A DNA stretch of 45,692 bases, taken from NCBI GenBank assembly GCA_023838465.1, contig JAIVEQ010000034.1:1-45692 (forward strand), written 5' to 3'. Position numbers and translations under genes: made by a program. Below the pieces are notes generated by a model, which saw only the letters and a list, made by a program, of their open reading frames with translations, was not told the DNA's origin and ran no database searches. Shown piece by piece: positions 8,049-17,659 of the stretch. Position 1 is the stretch's first letter; each line of letters opens with the position of its first letter. The DNA is from Candidatus Thiodiazotropha sp. GTDB taxonomy: Bacteria; Pseudomonadota; Gammaproteobacteria; Chromatiales; Chromatiaceae.

Positions 8049-11000
8049 CTACTTGAGTCGTATTCCTCTTCTTACCGCCTTTTTGCGAATCGGAAAATTC
8101 GTCACATTGGAGGCACGCTTCGTAGTTGGCTTAGTTGATGATGCTTTCTCAGGTGTGCCGTTTCCCTTACTCTTAGCGGCGGCAGCCTTCTTTTTCACTA
8201 CCTGCTTCTTTAATGTCGATGGCCGTTTACGTTGCTTAGCAGCACTACCGGGTGACGATTTTTCAGTCGAGACTGCCTGCTTCTTTACTTCCTTAGTAGG
8301 TTTACCCGCTCTCGTCTCAACTACTTCACTCGCCTCAGTCAGCTGTGTTTTTGATTGCTTGGTTGGTGTTGCTAAACCGCTTTTAGCTTTTCTCACAACC
8401 ACCTTAGCTGCCGGTGGAGTAAGTACAGTTTTCTGTTCAGACTCGGCATCTGTTTTTGCTTCACGCTTAATCACAGGTGATGCTGTTGCTCGTTTTCTAA
8501 CCGGGGCAGCAGCAATCGATTCATTATCTTCATCCACAGAAGCGTTTCCATCTGGAGCGACCCCACCGCTATTCGAACCGCTCGAAGAACCACCTCCCCC
8601 TGTAGCTGTACCTGTACCTTTACCTTTAGCATTGATCTGTTGCTGCGATTTACCTCTGCGAAAGAGTCCTTTAACTAGCTGTCCTATCAGCAGAAAAATT
8701 CCCCTAATCAAGTAAAACAATATGCTTACAACAGCAATGAACTTAGCCCATATCACGATTGGCAACGAATCCTTTGCCTCATGCTTAGTCTCAGCTGCAG
8801 TATGGGTTTCTGCGGCTACCGGCGGCGCCATGGGGGTTTCCACCTCCTGCGCCACGCTGCTTCCTTCTGGTGCGGTTGCTGTTGCAACCTCAATGATATC
8901 CTTACTGGCAGCAATACAACCCAGCGGGATCACAATCAACGTCAATATGGTTGAAACCAAAACACCAGAGGCAAGGGAGATTGCCATCCCCTGAAAAATA
9001 GGGTCAAAAAAGATCACCGAGGAGCCGCAGACCAGGGCAAAGGCGGTGATCATGATCGGACGGGTACGTGTTGTACATGCCATAATGACAGCATCGACAA
9101 CGGATGTTCCCTGCTGCACCTGATGGATAGAGAAATCGACCAGTAGGATTGAATTTCGTACGATGATGCCTGCTAATGCAATCCAACCAATCATCGAGGT
9201 TGCAGTAAACTCGCCACCCCAACCCGCTTGGAAAAAGATAAAATGAGCAGGGATGATACCCAGCAGGGTCAAAGGTATGGGCGCCATAATCAGCGCCGGG
9301 ATGCGAAAGTTACCGAATTCCCAGACAACCAGGATATAGATCAGCACCAGCGCGACAGCAAAGGCGGCACCCATATCACGGAAGGTTTCGTAGGTCACCG
9401 TCCACTCGCCAGCCCACTCAACAGCTGATTTTGAATCGTTCTGTGGCGGACCCAGCCACTCTGTTTCGATTGCAACATCATCAGGTGCTTTGTACCCACT
9501 TTCTGCAAGCAAATCCTGCACCTGCATCATGCCATACACAGGCGCTGCCAGTTTTCCTCCCACTTCAGCCACCACGTACTCTACGTCCCGCAGATCCTTA
9601 TGATAGATAATCGGATCTTCCAAAACCTGCTCAAAACGACCCAGTTCCCTCAATGGTATAGTCACACCACTACTTGAATGAATTGGCAGATCCCCCAGGC
9701 GGGTGACTTCGGATCGTTCTGCAAGGGGCACCTGCATCATGATGTTAATTGGTTCATGACCCGCCCGTTGCTTAACATCGCCCAGTGGCGAACCACCAAG
9801 AGCCATACCCAAGTTACGGTTGATGGTATCGACAGAGATACCACGACGGACAGATTTTTCCGTATCGACGGTGAAACGCCAATATTGATAAGGGTCGCGC
9901 ATGTAGTTGTCCACATCGCGTAGACTCTCTGTCTGCTTGAAAATATTTGTCAGGTCATCCGCCAACCGACGCCTGACCTCTGAACTGGGTCCATGCACCT
10001 CTGCAACAACAGACTGCAGCACGGGTGGACCTGGGGGCATCTCCACGACCGCCAGCTTGGCACCCGTACCCTCAGTAACCTTGCCCAATACTGCCCTGGT
10101 CTCAACTGCGATCTCGTGACTGGTGCGATTCCGTTCCGTCTTATCCAACAACTGCACCTGGACCTCCGCGTGCCAGGGGTCTGAGCGAAGATAGTAGTGT
10201 CTGACCATGCCGTTGAAATCAAAGGGTCGTGCGGTACCGGCATAGACCTGTACAGCGGTGACTTCAGGCATCACCCGGATTTTCTCAGCCATTTTATGGG
10301 CCAGGTTGGCCGTCACCGGCAAAGCGGTGCCCTCGGGCATATCCAGTACCACCGCAAACTCCGGCTTATTGTCCAGCGGTAACATCTTCACCGCCACCCA
10401 CTTGAAATAGAAAAATGAGCAGGTGACAAGGAAGGTACCCCACATGATCAGCTTGAACAGACGCGCTTTACGCGGCGACTCGATCATGGGTATGAGGATG
10501 CGTTTGAACAGGCCTTCAAGCCACTTCGCCTCCTTGTGTTCACGCTCACCGGCAACTTCCAGATAGCGCATGGAGGGTCGCAACCAGTGGGAGACCGTCA
10601 GGTAGGGAGTAAAAACAAAGGCAGCGAACAGAGAGATCAGCATCGCTACGGAGCCCAACGCGGGGATAGGCTCCATGTAGGGACCCATCATGCCGGTCAC
10701 AAACCCCATCGGTAGCAGGGCGGCAATCACGGTAAATGTCGCCAGTATGGTGGGGTTACCCACCTCTCTGACAGCATCGACAGCAGTGGCAACATCGGTG
10801 GAATTCTCTTCCAACCAACGCCGATAGATATTCTCGACGACAACAATGGCGTCATCGACCAGAATACCGATTGAGAAGATCAGCGCAAACAGACTGACCC
10901 GGTCTATGGTGTAACCCATCACCCAGGCACTAAAGATGGTCATCAGCAAGACCACCGGAATGACCAATACCACCACAATTGCCGGGCGGAAGGCACGAAA

Positions 11001-12185
11001 TGCTGCTAGCACCAGTAAAAAGACGAAGCCGGTAGCCATGAACAATTTGAAGATCAGCTCACTGACTTTGTCGTTGGCAGTTTTACCGTAATTACGAGTT
11101 ACACTGACTTCGACATTTCCAGGTATCAGCGATCCCTTGATGTGTTCGATCCGCTCCTTGATGGAATTTGCGACGGAGACACCATTTGAACCCTCTTTCT
11201 TGGCAATTGCCAGGGTCACAGCAGGCACGCCGTCAGCCTTAATCACCAGATCGTTGGCGGCGCCTGTATAGTAACCCACCAATTGCTTGGCATCTTCCGG
11301 TCCCTGTTTCACCCGGGCAATATCATGCATATAGACATTGACCTCATTATGTGTGCCCACAACGAGACGATTGATATCTTCCACCGAGGTCAAAAAGGCG
11401 CCGGAGACTAGACGTTTATGTGTACTTCCCGCCTCCACGCTACCTGCCCACTGTTCGCTGTTTGATTCCTTTATCCGACTAGCAACCTGATCCAGACTGA
11501 TACCGAAGCCGGCCAATCGTTCAGGAAAGACCTCGATGGTGACCTGCTCACGACGCCCCCCCACAACAAAACCGTTACCGGTATCCGGTAGCTCTTTGAG
11601 CGATTGCAGCACATCGTGGGCCAACATGCGCAACTGGCCATCATCCACATCAGGCGCCCCATCTCTATCCACATCCTTAGACCAAAGTGTCAACGTCACA
11701 ACGGGTACATCATCGATCCCTTTTGGCTTGACCAGTGGCGGCATGACACCTGGCGGTATCAGGTCCATATTAGAATCAATTTTATCGTTCACCTTGACCG
11801 TGGATGGCCCCATCTCCTCGCCAACTTCGAATTCGATAGTGACAACACCGCCGCCCCGCTGCGACGCGGAGTAGACATGCTTCACGTCAGGGATCTCCGA
11901 CATGATGCGTTCCAGGGGCTCAATGGCCAGTGCTGCAACCTGATCCGCAGCCGCACCCGGATATTGGACAAAAATATCCACCATCGGTACCGATATCTGG
12001 GGATCTTCCTGGCGTGGTGTAATAATCAGTCCCAGCAGACCCATCAGCATCATCGCCAGAAAAAATAGCGGAGAGAGGGGGGACTGGATAAAAAATCTTG
12101 CGGTTCTTCCCGCAATACCCAGATGGGCCTCGTAATTAGGGTCCATAGAGTGGAGCTGATCGAGTTTATCGTCGTTCTGGCTCAT
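8049..12185 (-). CDS. RND efflux permease with extra membrane helix and basic H1-like tail
   Basis: 1378 residues. Residues 1 to about 1090 are an AcrB/HAE1-type proton-driven permease: first membrane helix near 35-57, periplasmic porter domain, helix 4 with the proton-relay pair in GILVDDAIVVVENIY (Asp 444-445), a second porter domain, and a final helix block ending IVIPLGCIAASKD. It should form the inner-membrane trimer of an export system with the adaptor encoded upstream. Normal family length is 1020-1060. The extra ~285 residues contain an acidic/Ala-Thr linker, a further hydrophobic helix (about 1142-1172), a Gly/Ser stretch and ~200 residues rich in Lys, Ala, Thr and Pro (KKQVVKKKAAAAKSKG) like bacterial histone-H1-type tails. 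A DVDRDGAPDVDDG loop at 171-183 resembles a calcium-binding repeat. Substrate unknown. No outer-membrane factor is in the window. Confidence 0.88.
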   Translation of the reverse strand: MSQNDDKLDQLHSMDPNYEAHLGIAGRTARFFIQSPLSPLFFLAMMLMGLLGLIITPRQEDPQISVPMVDIFVQYPGAAADQVAALAIEPLERIMSEIPDVKHVYSASQRGGGVVTIEFEVGEEMGPSTVKVNDKIDSNMDLIPPGVMPPLVKPKGIDDVPVVTLTLWSKDVDRDGAPDVDDGQLRMLAHDVLQSLKELPDTGNGFVVGGRREQVTIEVFPERLAGFGISLDQVASRIKESNSEQWAGSVEAGSTHKRLVSGAFLTSVEDINRLVVGTHNEVNVYMHDIARVKQGPEDAKQLVGYYTGAANDLVIKADGVPAVTLAIAKKEGSNGVSVANSIKERIEHIKGSLIPGNVEVSVTRNYGKTANDKVSELIFKLFMATGFVFLLVLAAFRAFRPAIVVVLVIPVVLLMTIFSAWVMGYTIDRVSLFALIFSIGILVDDAIVVVENIYRRWLEENSTDVATAVDAVREVGNPTILATFTVIAALLPMGFVTGMMGPYMEPIPALGSVAMLISLFAAFVFTPYLTVSHWLRPSMRYLEVAGEREHKEAKWLEGLFKRILIPMIESPRKARLFKLIMWGTFLVTCSFFYFKWVAVKMLPLDNKPEFAVVLDMPEGTALPVTANLAHKMAEKIRVMPEVTAVQVYAGTARPFDFNGMVRHYYLRSDPWHAEVQVQLLDKTERNRTSHEIAVETRAVLGKVTEGTGAKLAVVEMPPGPPVLQSVVAEVHGPSSEVRRRLADDLTNIFKQTESLRDVDNYMRDPYQYWRFTVDTEKSVRRGISVDTINRNLGMALGGSPLGDVKQRAGHEPINIMMQVPLAERSEVTRLGDLPIHSSSGVTIPLRELGRFEQVLEDPIIYHKDLRDVEYVVAEVGGKLAAPVYGMMQVQDLLAESGYKAPDDVAIETEWLGPPQNDSKSAVEWAGEWTVTYETFRDMGAAFAVALVLIYILVVWEFGNFRIPALIMAPIPLTLLGIIPAHFIFFQAGWGGEFTATSMIGWIALAGIIVRNSILLVDFSIHQVQQGTSVVDAVIMACTTRTRPIMITAFALVCGSSVIFFDPIFQGMAISLASGVLVSTILTLIVIPLGCIAASKDIIEVATATAPEGSSVAQEVETPMAPPVAAETHTAAETKHEAKDSLPIVIWAKFIAVVSILFYLIRGIFLLIGQLVKGLFRRGKSQQQINAKGKGTGTATGGGGSSSGSNSGGVAPDGNASVDEDNESIAAAPVRKRATASPVIKREAKTDAESEQKTVLTPPAAKVVVRKAKSGLATPTKQSKTQLTEASEVVETRAGKPTKEVKKQAVSTEKSSPGSAAKQRKRPSTLKKQVVKKKAAAAKSKGNGTPEKASSTKPTTKRASNVTNFPIRKKAVRRGIRLK

Positions 12186-12315
12186 ATTTAATCTCGAAGC
12201 ATTGAAATCAGGCAGGTCCTACAAAAGGCACTGACCCGTAAATATTTTGGTTTCGTTTGAAAGTAATATCGTCCGTGATAAAGCTTGCCTATGGAGCGCA
12301 TTTCCCTCGTAACTG

Positions 12316-13467
12316 CTAGCGCTGAGGAGATGTCCAGCCTGCACTGATGCCCAACGGGGGATTGCGTAATACCCGCTCACCCGCTTGCAGCCCAGACAAC
12401 ACAGTACTGTAATCTCCCGGCAACTTCTCACCCACACGAATTAACCTGAGCATCGCCTTGTTATCATCACCCTCAACATAGACGCCGGGAAGACTGCCAT
12501 TGTAGCGAATTGCACTGTTTGGAATAATCGGATTGGATCTGGCTGGGGCATTGAAATCAGGCACTAACACCTTCGCGTACATACCTGGAGCAGACACCCC
12601 CTGAGGTAGATCAAATTTGATGGTAACAGTATGCCTTTGAGCGTCAGCCATAGGGAAGATCTGGGCCACACGAACAGGCACTTCTTGATCACCCACATCC
12701 AGTTCAGCACGCAGCATCATACCCTCATTCAAACCGGGACGAAGTCGACCTGGCACATCAACAACGATCTGAAGATATTCTACATCGGCATATTTCAACA
12801 GTGGCTGCCCTGGTTGGACAGTGTCCCCTACTTCGACGAATTTCTTCATGATCATGCCATCGAATGGAGAGAGGCTTTTGGCATCTCGCATCTTGGCGTC
12901 AATGGCACGAATCTCAGCCTGAACTCGGTAGATGGTATTCTGTGCCTGTTGAATATTGGTACGTGAGGAGTAGATATCCGCACTCCGCTCAGCACCTTGG
13001 TCCCGATCACCGAATGCATCCTCCATGGGACGGGTGAACATCTGATCGAAGAGATTGGGAACACCCATGCCACCCATCGATGATTTTGACTTTGGGGACC
13101 AGAGTTCTCGATTGTACTGCACCCCCGCATTGCGTAATTGGGCATCCGCATTCGCCAGTTGCGCCAATGCTGCCTGGCGCTTGGCCAATAACTCGCTATC
13201 ATCCAACTCAACCAGACGATCGCCTTCTTTGAAAGTGTCACCCTCTATGCCGGCAAGAAAATTAACCCTGCCGGGAAGCTGCGCGGAGAGTGTAACTTCC
13301 TTGTAGGGGACGACCGTACCGCCAAGAGAAACATTAGGAACAGCCTGTGTTTGCTGTACCACAAAGTACTTATCTTCAGCCATATAGGGCTGCGCCAGCA
13401 GTCCGCTTGTTACTAGAGTAAAAGCTAAACCGATAACCAGTACCTTTGCCTTGAATCTAAAACCCAT
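12316..13467 (-). CDS. RND efflux periplasmic adaptor (HlyD/MFP family)
   Basis: 383 residues with an N-terminal signal segment (KVLVIGLAFTLVTSGLLAQ). A biotinyl/lipoyl-like half (VTLSAQLPGRVNFL, GDTFKEGDRLVELDD) leads into a helical hairpin (about 90-190) and returns through AKSLSPFDGMIMKKFVEVGDTVQPGQPLL. The beta-barrel and membrane-proximal domains follow (VKVLVPD-like strand, IPNSAIRYNGSLPGVYVE). It would link the inner-membrane permease encoded 130 bp downstream to an outer-membrane channel. The hairpin holds a Gly/Met-rich insertion (SSMGGMGVPNLFDQM). It is likely cotranscribed with the permease and perhaps with the SCP2-like gene before it. Confidence 0.88.
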   Translation of the reverse strand: MGFRFKAKVLVIGLAFTLVTSGLLAQPYMAEDKYFVVQQTQAVPNVSLGGTVVPYKEVTLSAQLPGRVNFLAGIEGDTFKEGDRLVELDDSELLAKRQAALAQLANADAQLRNAGVQYNRELWSPKSKSSMGGMGVPNLFDQMFTRPMEDAFGDRDQGAERSADIYSSRTNIQQAQNTIYRVQAEIRAIDAKMRDAKSLSPFDGMIMKKFVEVGDTVQPGQPLLKYADVEYLQIVVDVPGRLRPGLNEGMMLRAELDVGDQEVPVRVAQIFPMADAQRHTVTIKFDLPQGVSAPGMYAKVLVPDFNAPARSNPIIPNSAIRYNGSLPGVYVEGDDNKAMLRLIRVGEKLPGDYSTVLSGLQAGERVLRNPPLGISAGWTSPQR

Positions 13468-13530
13468 AATATTTCACTACTACCCAGTGTTGATTCTTTT
13501 CAGAAAGGGCTATCCCGCCTCACAATTTCG

Positions 13531-13926
13531 TCAGACACGCCCCATCACTGCGAAACTCTTGATAAAAGGACTCGCCATGCGCGGATCTTTGATCATGGAG
13601 GAGTAGTCACCGACCACAAACTTCATCTTTCGAGACGTGAATGCCATACCAAGCCCCATCATTCCTGGTGGCTTGGAAATCCATTTGCGCCACTGATCCT
13701 CTGATGCACGAATATCCCAGTTCATTGTCTGGCCACTAAAGGCCTCCCCACTCACGGCCTTGCCGTTTTCGATGGTGAGTACCCCCTTTGGTGTATCATC
13801 ACCATCATAGCCGTAGCCGATCACACTATTGAAGCCGATTTGGGACAGGGCGTCAGCCAACTCGGGTTCTGCGTTCCAATGAGTTGCAAATTCATTCATC
13901 CAGGCCTCGGAAAACAGTTCTGCCAT
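13531..13926 (-). CDS. SCP2 sterol-binding-like small protein
   Basis: 131 residues, cytoplasmic (no signal peptide). The order of secondary-structure segments and the patterns VLTIENGKAVSGEAF, WDIRASEDQWRKWI and GLGMAFTSRKMKFVVGD match single-domain SCP2-like lipid-binding proteins, which form a hydrophobic pocket. It is the first gene of the RND run, 63 bp before the adaptor, and may bind a lipid or hydrophobic molecule related to the exported substrate (inference). AGGAG lies at good spacing before the ATG. Confidence 0.62.
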   Translation of the reverse strand: MAELFSEAWMNEFATHWNAEPELADALSQIGFNSVIGYGYDGDDTPKGVLTIENGKAVSGEAFSGQTMNWDIRASEDQWRKWISKPPGMMGLGMAFTSRKMKFVVGDYSSMIKDPRMASPFIKSFAVMGRV

Positions 13927-14357
13927 CTCAATCTCCTAAATAATTTCTTTGATTTGTTTTTTTATGTTGCGGGTGAAATTTAACCCCGTTTGTGAACCTG
14001 TCAGTATCTATGAAGGCGAGTACCAATGCAACCGAGAAATTTGATCAGAAACCCCTAAAAATCATGTATTTAAGAATATTACCAAGTAATAATATTATGT
14101 TTTAAATCAGTCACATAACTGACTCATGACCCCTCTATTTTTAACTAAAAAATCAGTCCATCGGAGCGCATTTTTTTTCTTACTTTCGAAATTTTGAGCT
14201 TATTTCACAACGCAGAGCATATTACAGAGAGGTCGTACCTGAAAAAAAATATGCACACATTCCAGGCAACCATTAAGATAACCTCAAGAATATCTGAATC
14301 AGTGGGTTCAGGTAACAACCAGACAATAAAACAACCCGCTAGAGGAGTGAGACAACC
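13927..14357. other. Divergent intergenic region, no gene seen
   Basis: 431 bp, AT-rich, between the minus-strand SCP2/RND genes and the plus-strand dynamin-like gene, so promoters for both should lie here. A short dyad AGTCA-cataac-TGACT occurs near 14109-14124, with another ATCAGTC at 14151-14157; these could be operator half-sites, but I cannot name a regulator. A 69-codon frame inside it on the plus strand shows no protein-like composition. Confidence 0.4.
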
Positions 14358-15866
14358 ATGCATCCAGCCGGAAAGGTCATCGAAGCACGCCTTCAACACC
14401 TAGAAACCCATCTGGAACAGGAAAACCCGATACTTCTCAGTACTGTTCAAAGTTTTCGCGTACTCGACACAGTCGCTTTCCGGCTCGGGCTGTTAGAGGG
14501 AGACAACTCATTTGCCACACAGATACCCTGGTGGCCATTGATCTCCATCCTAGGCACCTTCTCTGCAGGCAAGTCAACATTTATCAACCATTACATCGAC
14601 GCCACACTGCAGCGTTCAGGCAATCAGGCGGTTGACGACAAATTCACGGTCATCTGCTACAGCAAAGAGGCCTCTGCTCATGCCCTCCCGGGTGTAGCCC
14701 TCGACTCCGATCCCCGTTTCCCCTTCTACCAGATGTCGGATGAAATCGATAAGGTGGCACAGGGGGAAGGTGATCGCATCGACGCCTATTTGCAACTCAA
14801 AACATGCCCGAGCGAAAAACTACGCGGCAAAATATTGATCGACTCCCCCGGTTTTGATGCAGATGCGCAGCGTACCTCCACATTGCGAATCACCGATCAT
14901 ATTATCGACCTATCGGACCTGGTGTTGGTATTTTTCGATGCACGCCATCCTGAACCCGGCGCTATGCAAGATACCCTGAGTCATCTTATCGAGCGCACCA
15001 TTCATCGTAATGATACGGGTAAGTTCCTCTACATCCTGAATCAAATCGACACCACCGCCAGAGAGAATAATCCAGAAGATGTCATCGCAGCCTGGCAACG
15101 CGCCTTGGGTGAGAAGGGTCTGACCGCGGGCAGATTTTACGCCATCTATAACCCGGATGCTGCAGTACCGATAGAAGATGAAGCCTTGCGTAATCGTTAT
15201 GAGACAAAACGCGACATTGACCTGAAAGAGATACACAGCCGCATGGAAGAGGTTGAAATCGAGCGTGCCTACCGGATTGTCGGTGCTTTGGAGAAGACGG
15301 CTCGTGATATTGAGGAACGCTGCATTCCCCTGGTCACTTCATCACTGCAACGCTGGAGGAAGCGAGTCCTGCTGGGCGATGCCGTGTTGATCGGCGGTTT
15401 GCTGCTGGGACTGCTGATCTTCTCGATCAATGCCGGCTATTGGCAAGGTTTCAGGTTTGCCCCTCCCTGGCTCGAATCCGGTGCCAACAGCCCACTACCA
15501 TGGGCCTTACTGGGCCTTTTGGTTATTGTCATGGGAGCCATCCATTTCACTGTCAAGGCTGTCGCAGCAAGGAGCTTGCTGGGTAACATCCGAAAACAGG
15601 CTGCCACTGCCGGTCTCAAAGGGAATCCAGTAGGGTCGTTTATTCGTAGTACCAAGCCTTGGCGTTCTGTTTTTAGGAAACGCCCCGCCGGCTGGGGACG
15701 TAAATCCCGCAAACAGCTACGGGAAGTATTGCAATCAACCGATACCTATATTCAGACCCTCAATGACCAGTTCACTAACCCATCCGGGAGTGAAAAACTG
15801 CTAGCTGCAGAGTCGTCACCTCAACCAGTAGAGCAGCAGGTTGAAGAGACAGAGCAAAGTGGATAA
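14358..15866 (+). CDS. Dynamin-like membrane GTPase
   Basis: 502 residues. G1 P-loop GTFSAGKST at 66-74, G3 DSPGF at 162-166 and G4 NQID at 228-231 define the GTPase domain, and the Phe-Ser-Ala-Gly P-loop is typical of bacterial dynamin/EHD-like proteins. Two transmembrane helices (about 325-350 and 375-398) anchor it in the inner membrane, with a basic segment (FRKRPAGWGRKSRKQ) and an acidic Gln/Glu tail on the cytoplasmic side. Bacterial dynamins act in membrane fusion, repair or division-associated remodelling; the specific job here is unknown. It is a single-gene unit, with a GAGGAG site 11-16 bases before the ATG. Confidence 0.8.
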   Translation: MHPAGKVIEARLQHLETHLEQENPILLSTVQSFRVLDTVAFRLGLLEGDNSFATQIPWWPLISILGTFSAGKSTFINHYIDATLQRSGNQAVDDKFTVICYSKEASAHALPGVALDSDPRFPFYQMSDEIDKVAQGEGDRIDAYLQLKTCPSEKLRGKILIDSPGFDADAQRTSTLRITDHIIDLSDLVLVFFDARHPEPGAMQDTLSHLIERTIHRNDTGKFLYILNQIDTTARENNPEDVIAAWQRALGEKGLTAGRFYAIYNPDAAVPIEDEALRNRYETKRDIDLKEIHSRMEEVEIERAYRIVGALEKTARDIEERCIPLVTSSLQRWRKRVLLGDAVLIGGLLLGLLIFSINAGYWQGFRFAPPWLESGANSPLPWALLGLLVIVMGAIHFTVKAVAARSLLGNIRKQAATAGLKGNPVGSFIRSTKPWRSVFRKRPAGWGRKSRKQLREVLQSTDTYIQTLNDQFTNPSGSEKLLAAESSPQPVEQQVEETEQSG

Positions 15867-15910
15867 CAAAATGGTCTTGGCAGTGACGATCAAATGAGTG
15901 TTAACAGGCC

Positions 15911-17095
15911 CTAGTCTTTGAGATAGCACTTTCGGCTATTTCGACCTTCCCTTTTACAGTCGTACATCGCTCTGTCGGCCTGTGAATAGAGTTGGTCGAG
16001 TAACTCACTAACAGAGAACTCATGATCATAGTCAGGAGTCAATGCAGTAATACCGATACTAGCCGTTAAATTCAGGCCGACTAAATCTCGGCCTGTTTCG
16101 AGGTGCGCCAGACGCTCCTGAATACGTTGCGCCATTAAATCTGCACCGCCGGTACCTGCTTCCACAAGCATCACTACAAACTCCTCACCACCCACTCTGG
16201 CAACGAGATCACCACCCCGAGCTTCCTCTTCCAATACGCGGGCTATGGCGACCAGGACCTCGTCACCGACCACATGCCCCCATCGGTCATTAATGAGTTT
16301 AAAATAATCGATATCGATCAGTAGCATGCTGCAGTTCTGGTCATGTCGAATTGCCCGTGACAACAGTGCTTCTGCCTCGCTAAAAAAATAACGTCGATTT
16401 TTCAGTTCAGTCAACTCATCTATCATCGACAGCTGTTCATAACGCTGTCGTAGAGCATCTGCTTCATGCAAGGCATTGGTCAGTTCATGGGTACGCCGTT
16501 CGACCACATATTCCAGGTCATTCATTAACCTGTGGTTGTACAATATCTGCCCCAGACAACTGCAAAAGAGGCTCAAAGTGTGTTGTTGCCAGGGTTCAAA
16601 ATACTCCGGTAGGGGATGTGAGGCATTCAGTACACCCAATACCTGATCACCCATCTTAATCGGGGCACTGATCAGGGAGCCTGGTAGCTCTCCCCCCGAT
16701 TGGGTGTTCAACAAATATTCACGGCTCTGTGAGCAATCTCGGCAATACTGTAACTGGCCTGTTGCATAGGCGATACCGGCTATCCCCTCACCAGATTTGA
16801 ACTGCATACTCTGACGAAAATCTTTAACTCGACCCGCCCCGGTGATCCCTGCATGGGATTCACTCATGCTGACGCCAGCAACACAGCACAGGACATCTCC
16901 CTGCATACAGAAGACAGAACAGTTTTCCACGTTCTGGTAACGCACCAATTCATCCAGTGCCTTGGTGATCAACTCCTCTTCACTGATACCGTCAAGACTG
17001 ATTTGAGACAAGGCACGCAAGGCTGAAAGAGAATCGAGCAGACTAAAAAAACGCTCTCTCAAATCCATTGATGTCTGATTAAAGGAAAGATCCAC
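15911..17095 (-). CDS. GAF-GGDEF diguanylate cyclase
   Basis: 394 residues making c-di-GMP from two GTP. A GAF sensor domain (about 40-190) contains several Cys residues (CSVFCMQGDVLCC, CRDCSQ), which might bind metal or sense redox state (inference). A helical linker leads to the GGDEF domain (235-390): signature RVGGEEF intact, and the product-inhibition site RGGD lies five residues upstream of it. The GTG start at 17095 follows GAGGT at good spacing; an in-frame ATG nine codons in is an alternative. The gene sits 12 bp after the HDOD coding region on the same strand, so they formed one operon. Insertion of the repeat in the HDOD gene may reduce its transcription or uncouple it. Confidence 0.88.
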   Translation of the reverse strand: MDLSFNQTSMDLRERFFSLLDSLSALRALSQISLDGISEEELITKALDELVRYQNVENCSVFCMQGDVLCCVAGVSMSESHAGITGAGRVKDFRQSMQFKSGEGIAGIAYATGQLQYCRDCSQSREYLLNTQSGGELPGSLISAPIKMGDQVLGVLNASHPLPEYFEPWQQHTLSLFCSCLGQILYNHRLMNDLEYVVERRTHELTNALHEADALRQRYEQLSMIDELTELKNRRYFFSEAEALLSRAIRHDQNCSMLLIDIDYFKLINDRWGHVVGDEVLVAIARVLEEEARGGDLVARVGGEEFVVMLVEAGTGGADLMAQRIQERLAHLETGRDLVGLNLTASIGITALTPDYDHEFSVSELLDQLYSQADRAMYDCKREGRNSRKCYLKD

Positions 17096-17107
17096 CCGAT
17101 ACCTCAG

Positions 17108-17376
17108 TTACTTCTTGGCCAACATATTGGCAATAACACGAATCTCTTCTTCCTTACTGACAAATCGTGCCTTGATAGTTTCCAGCTTCTCTACTGACAA
17201 TCCGCAACAATCCTTCAGCGCTGAGGGTATTTCGGCCGGCTCTGTGTCACTCACTAAACCGCGCCTTACCCATTCAGCCACACTTCCGACCAATATGATC
17301 TCCTTTTTATGTGCTGATATGCTATCTCCATCACCAGCCTGCGCGATGACCTGCACGATCAATTCCGGGAGATGCC
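17108..17376 (-). pseudogene. HDOD-domain protein, 3' fragment cut off by the 283-bp element
   Basis: About 88 codons that continue the HDOD protein beginning at 18260. The fragment starts ..HLPELIVQVIAQAG, the helix that in intact HDOD proteins follows W-x-LP, and runs through a Val/Glu-rich helical end to LSVEKLETIKARFV. An open frame reaches into the element and could start at an ATG inside it (17431), but this would give an unrelated N-terminus without half of the fold. Joining base 17660 to base 17376 restores AWLTHR-WHLPELI in frame. The fragment ends 12 bp before the cyclase gene. Confidence 0.8.
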
Positions 17377-17659
17377 CAAGTGAGTCTTCGATCTCGTGAT
17401 GTCTTTTAGGCGTCCCAGGCCTAAAAGACACTCGATCTTTGACAACCTATTAGTGCCCCGGACGGTCCTGGTCACTGACACTACGTGATCACATCGCAAG
17501 CTCGTGACCACTCCGCCGTCAGTTCCCAAATGACTGGACGCCGTGTTCGGATGCTCGCTTTGCATCCCCTCTGGCGCAAGGCACGACGGGTCTACAGTCT
17601 CGCCTCACGCCTACCGGGGACTAACCGCCTCGGCTTTCAGCCTTCCTTGGCGCTCAGCG
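17377..17659 (-). mobile_element. HEARO-like 283-bp element, copy 1 (inside the HDOD gene)
   Basis: Identical by eye to copies 2 and 3. Plus-strand ends are CAAGTGAGTC and GCTCAGCG, and all three complete copies are followed by an A. There is no terminal inverted repeat and no target duplication. A perfect 11-bp stem with 7-base loop lies at 17401-17429. On the minus strand AAGGCTGAAAGCC (17632-17644) is followed by AGTCCCCGG (17614-17622), strings I associate with HEARO RNA, the omega-RNA of IscB-type nucleases. Short open frames inside (up to about 60 codons) do not resemble proteins. The family name is inference from remembered sequence; the repeat itself and its boundaries are seen directly. 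Its RNA-like strand is co-directional with the interrupted gene. Confidence 0.85.

Noticed and set aside
7972..8715. A 247-codon plus-strand frame over the end of the RND permease gene
   Set aside because: It is the antisense shadow of the Lys/Ala-rich tail, and its Leu/Ser/Phe-rich composition follows from that.
14194..14403. A 69-codon frame upstream of the dynamin-like gene
   Set aside because: It overlaps the start of the real gene in another frame and lies in AT-rich sequence without protein-like features.
17377..17659. The repeat as a self-splicing group I intron
   Set aside because: The junctions fit superficially (T before, G as last base on the minus strand, ~283 nt, frame restored). 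However, identical copies follow unrelated 5' flanks, so a fixed internal guide sequence could not form P1 in all, the conserved P/Q/R/S core strings were not found, and one copy is antisense to its host gene.
17377..17659. The repeat as a group II intron
   Set aside because: It is much too short, lacks a GUGYG start and the domain V stem, and has no reverse transcriptase.
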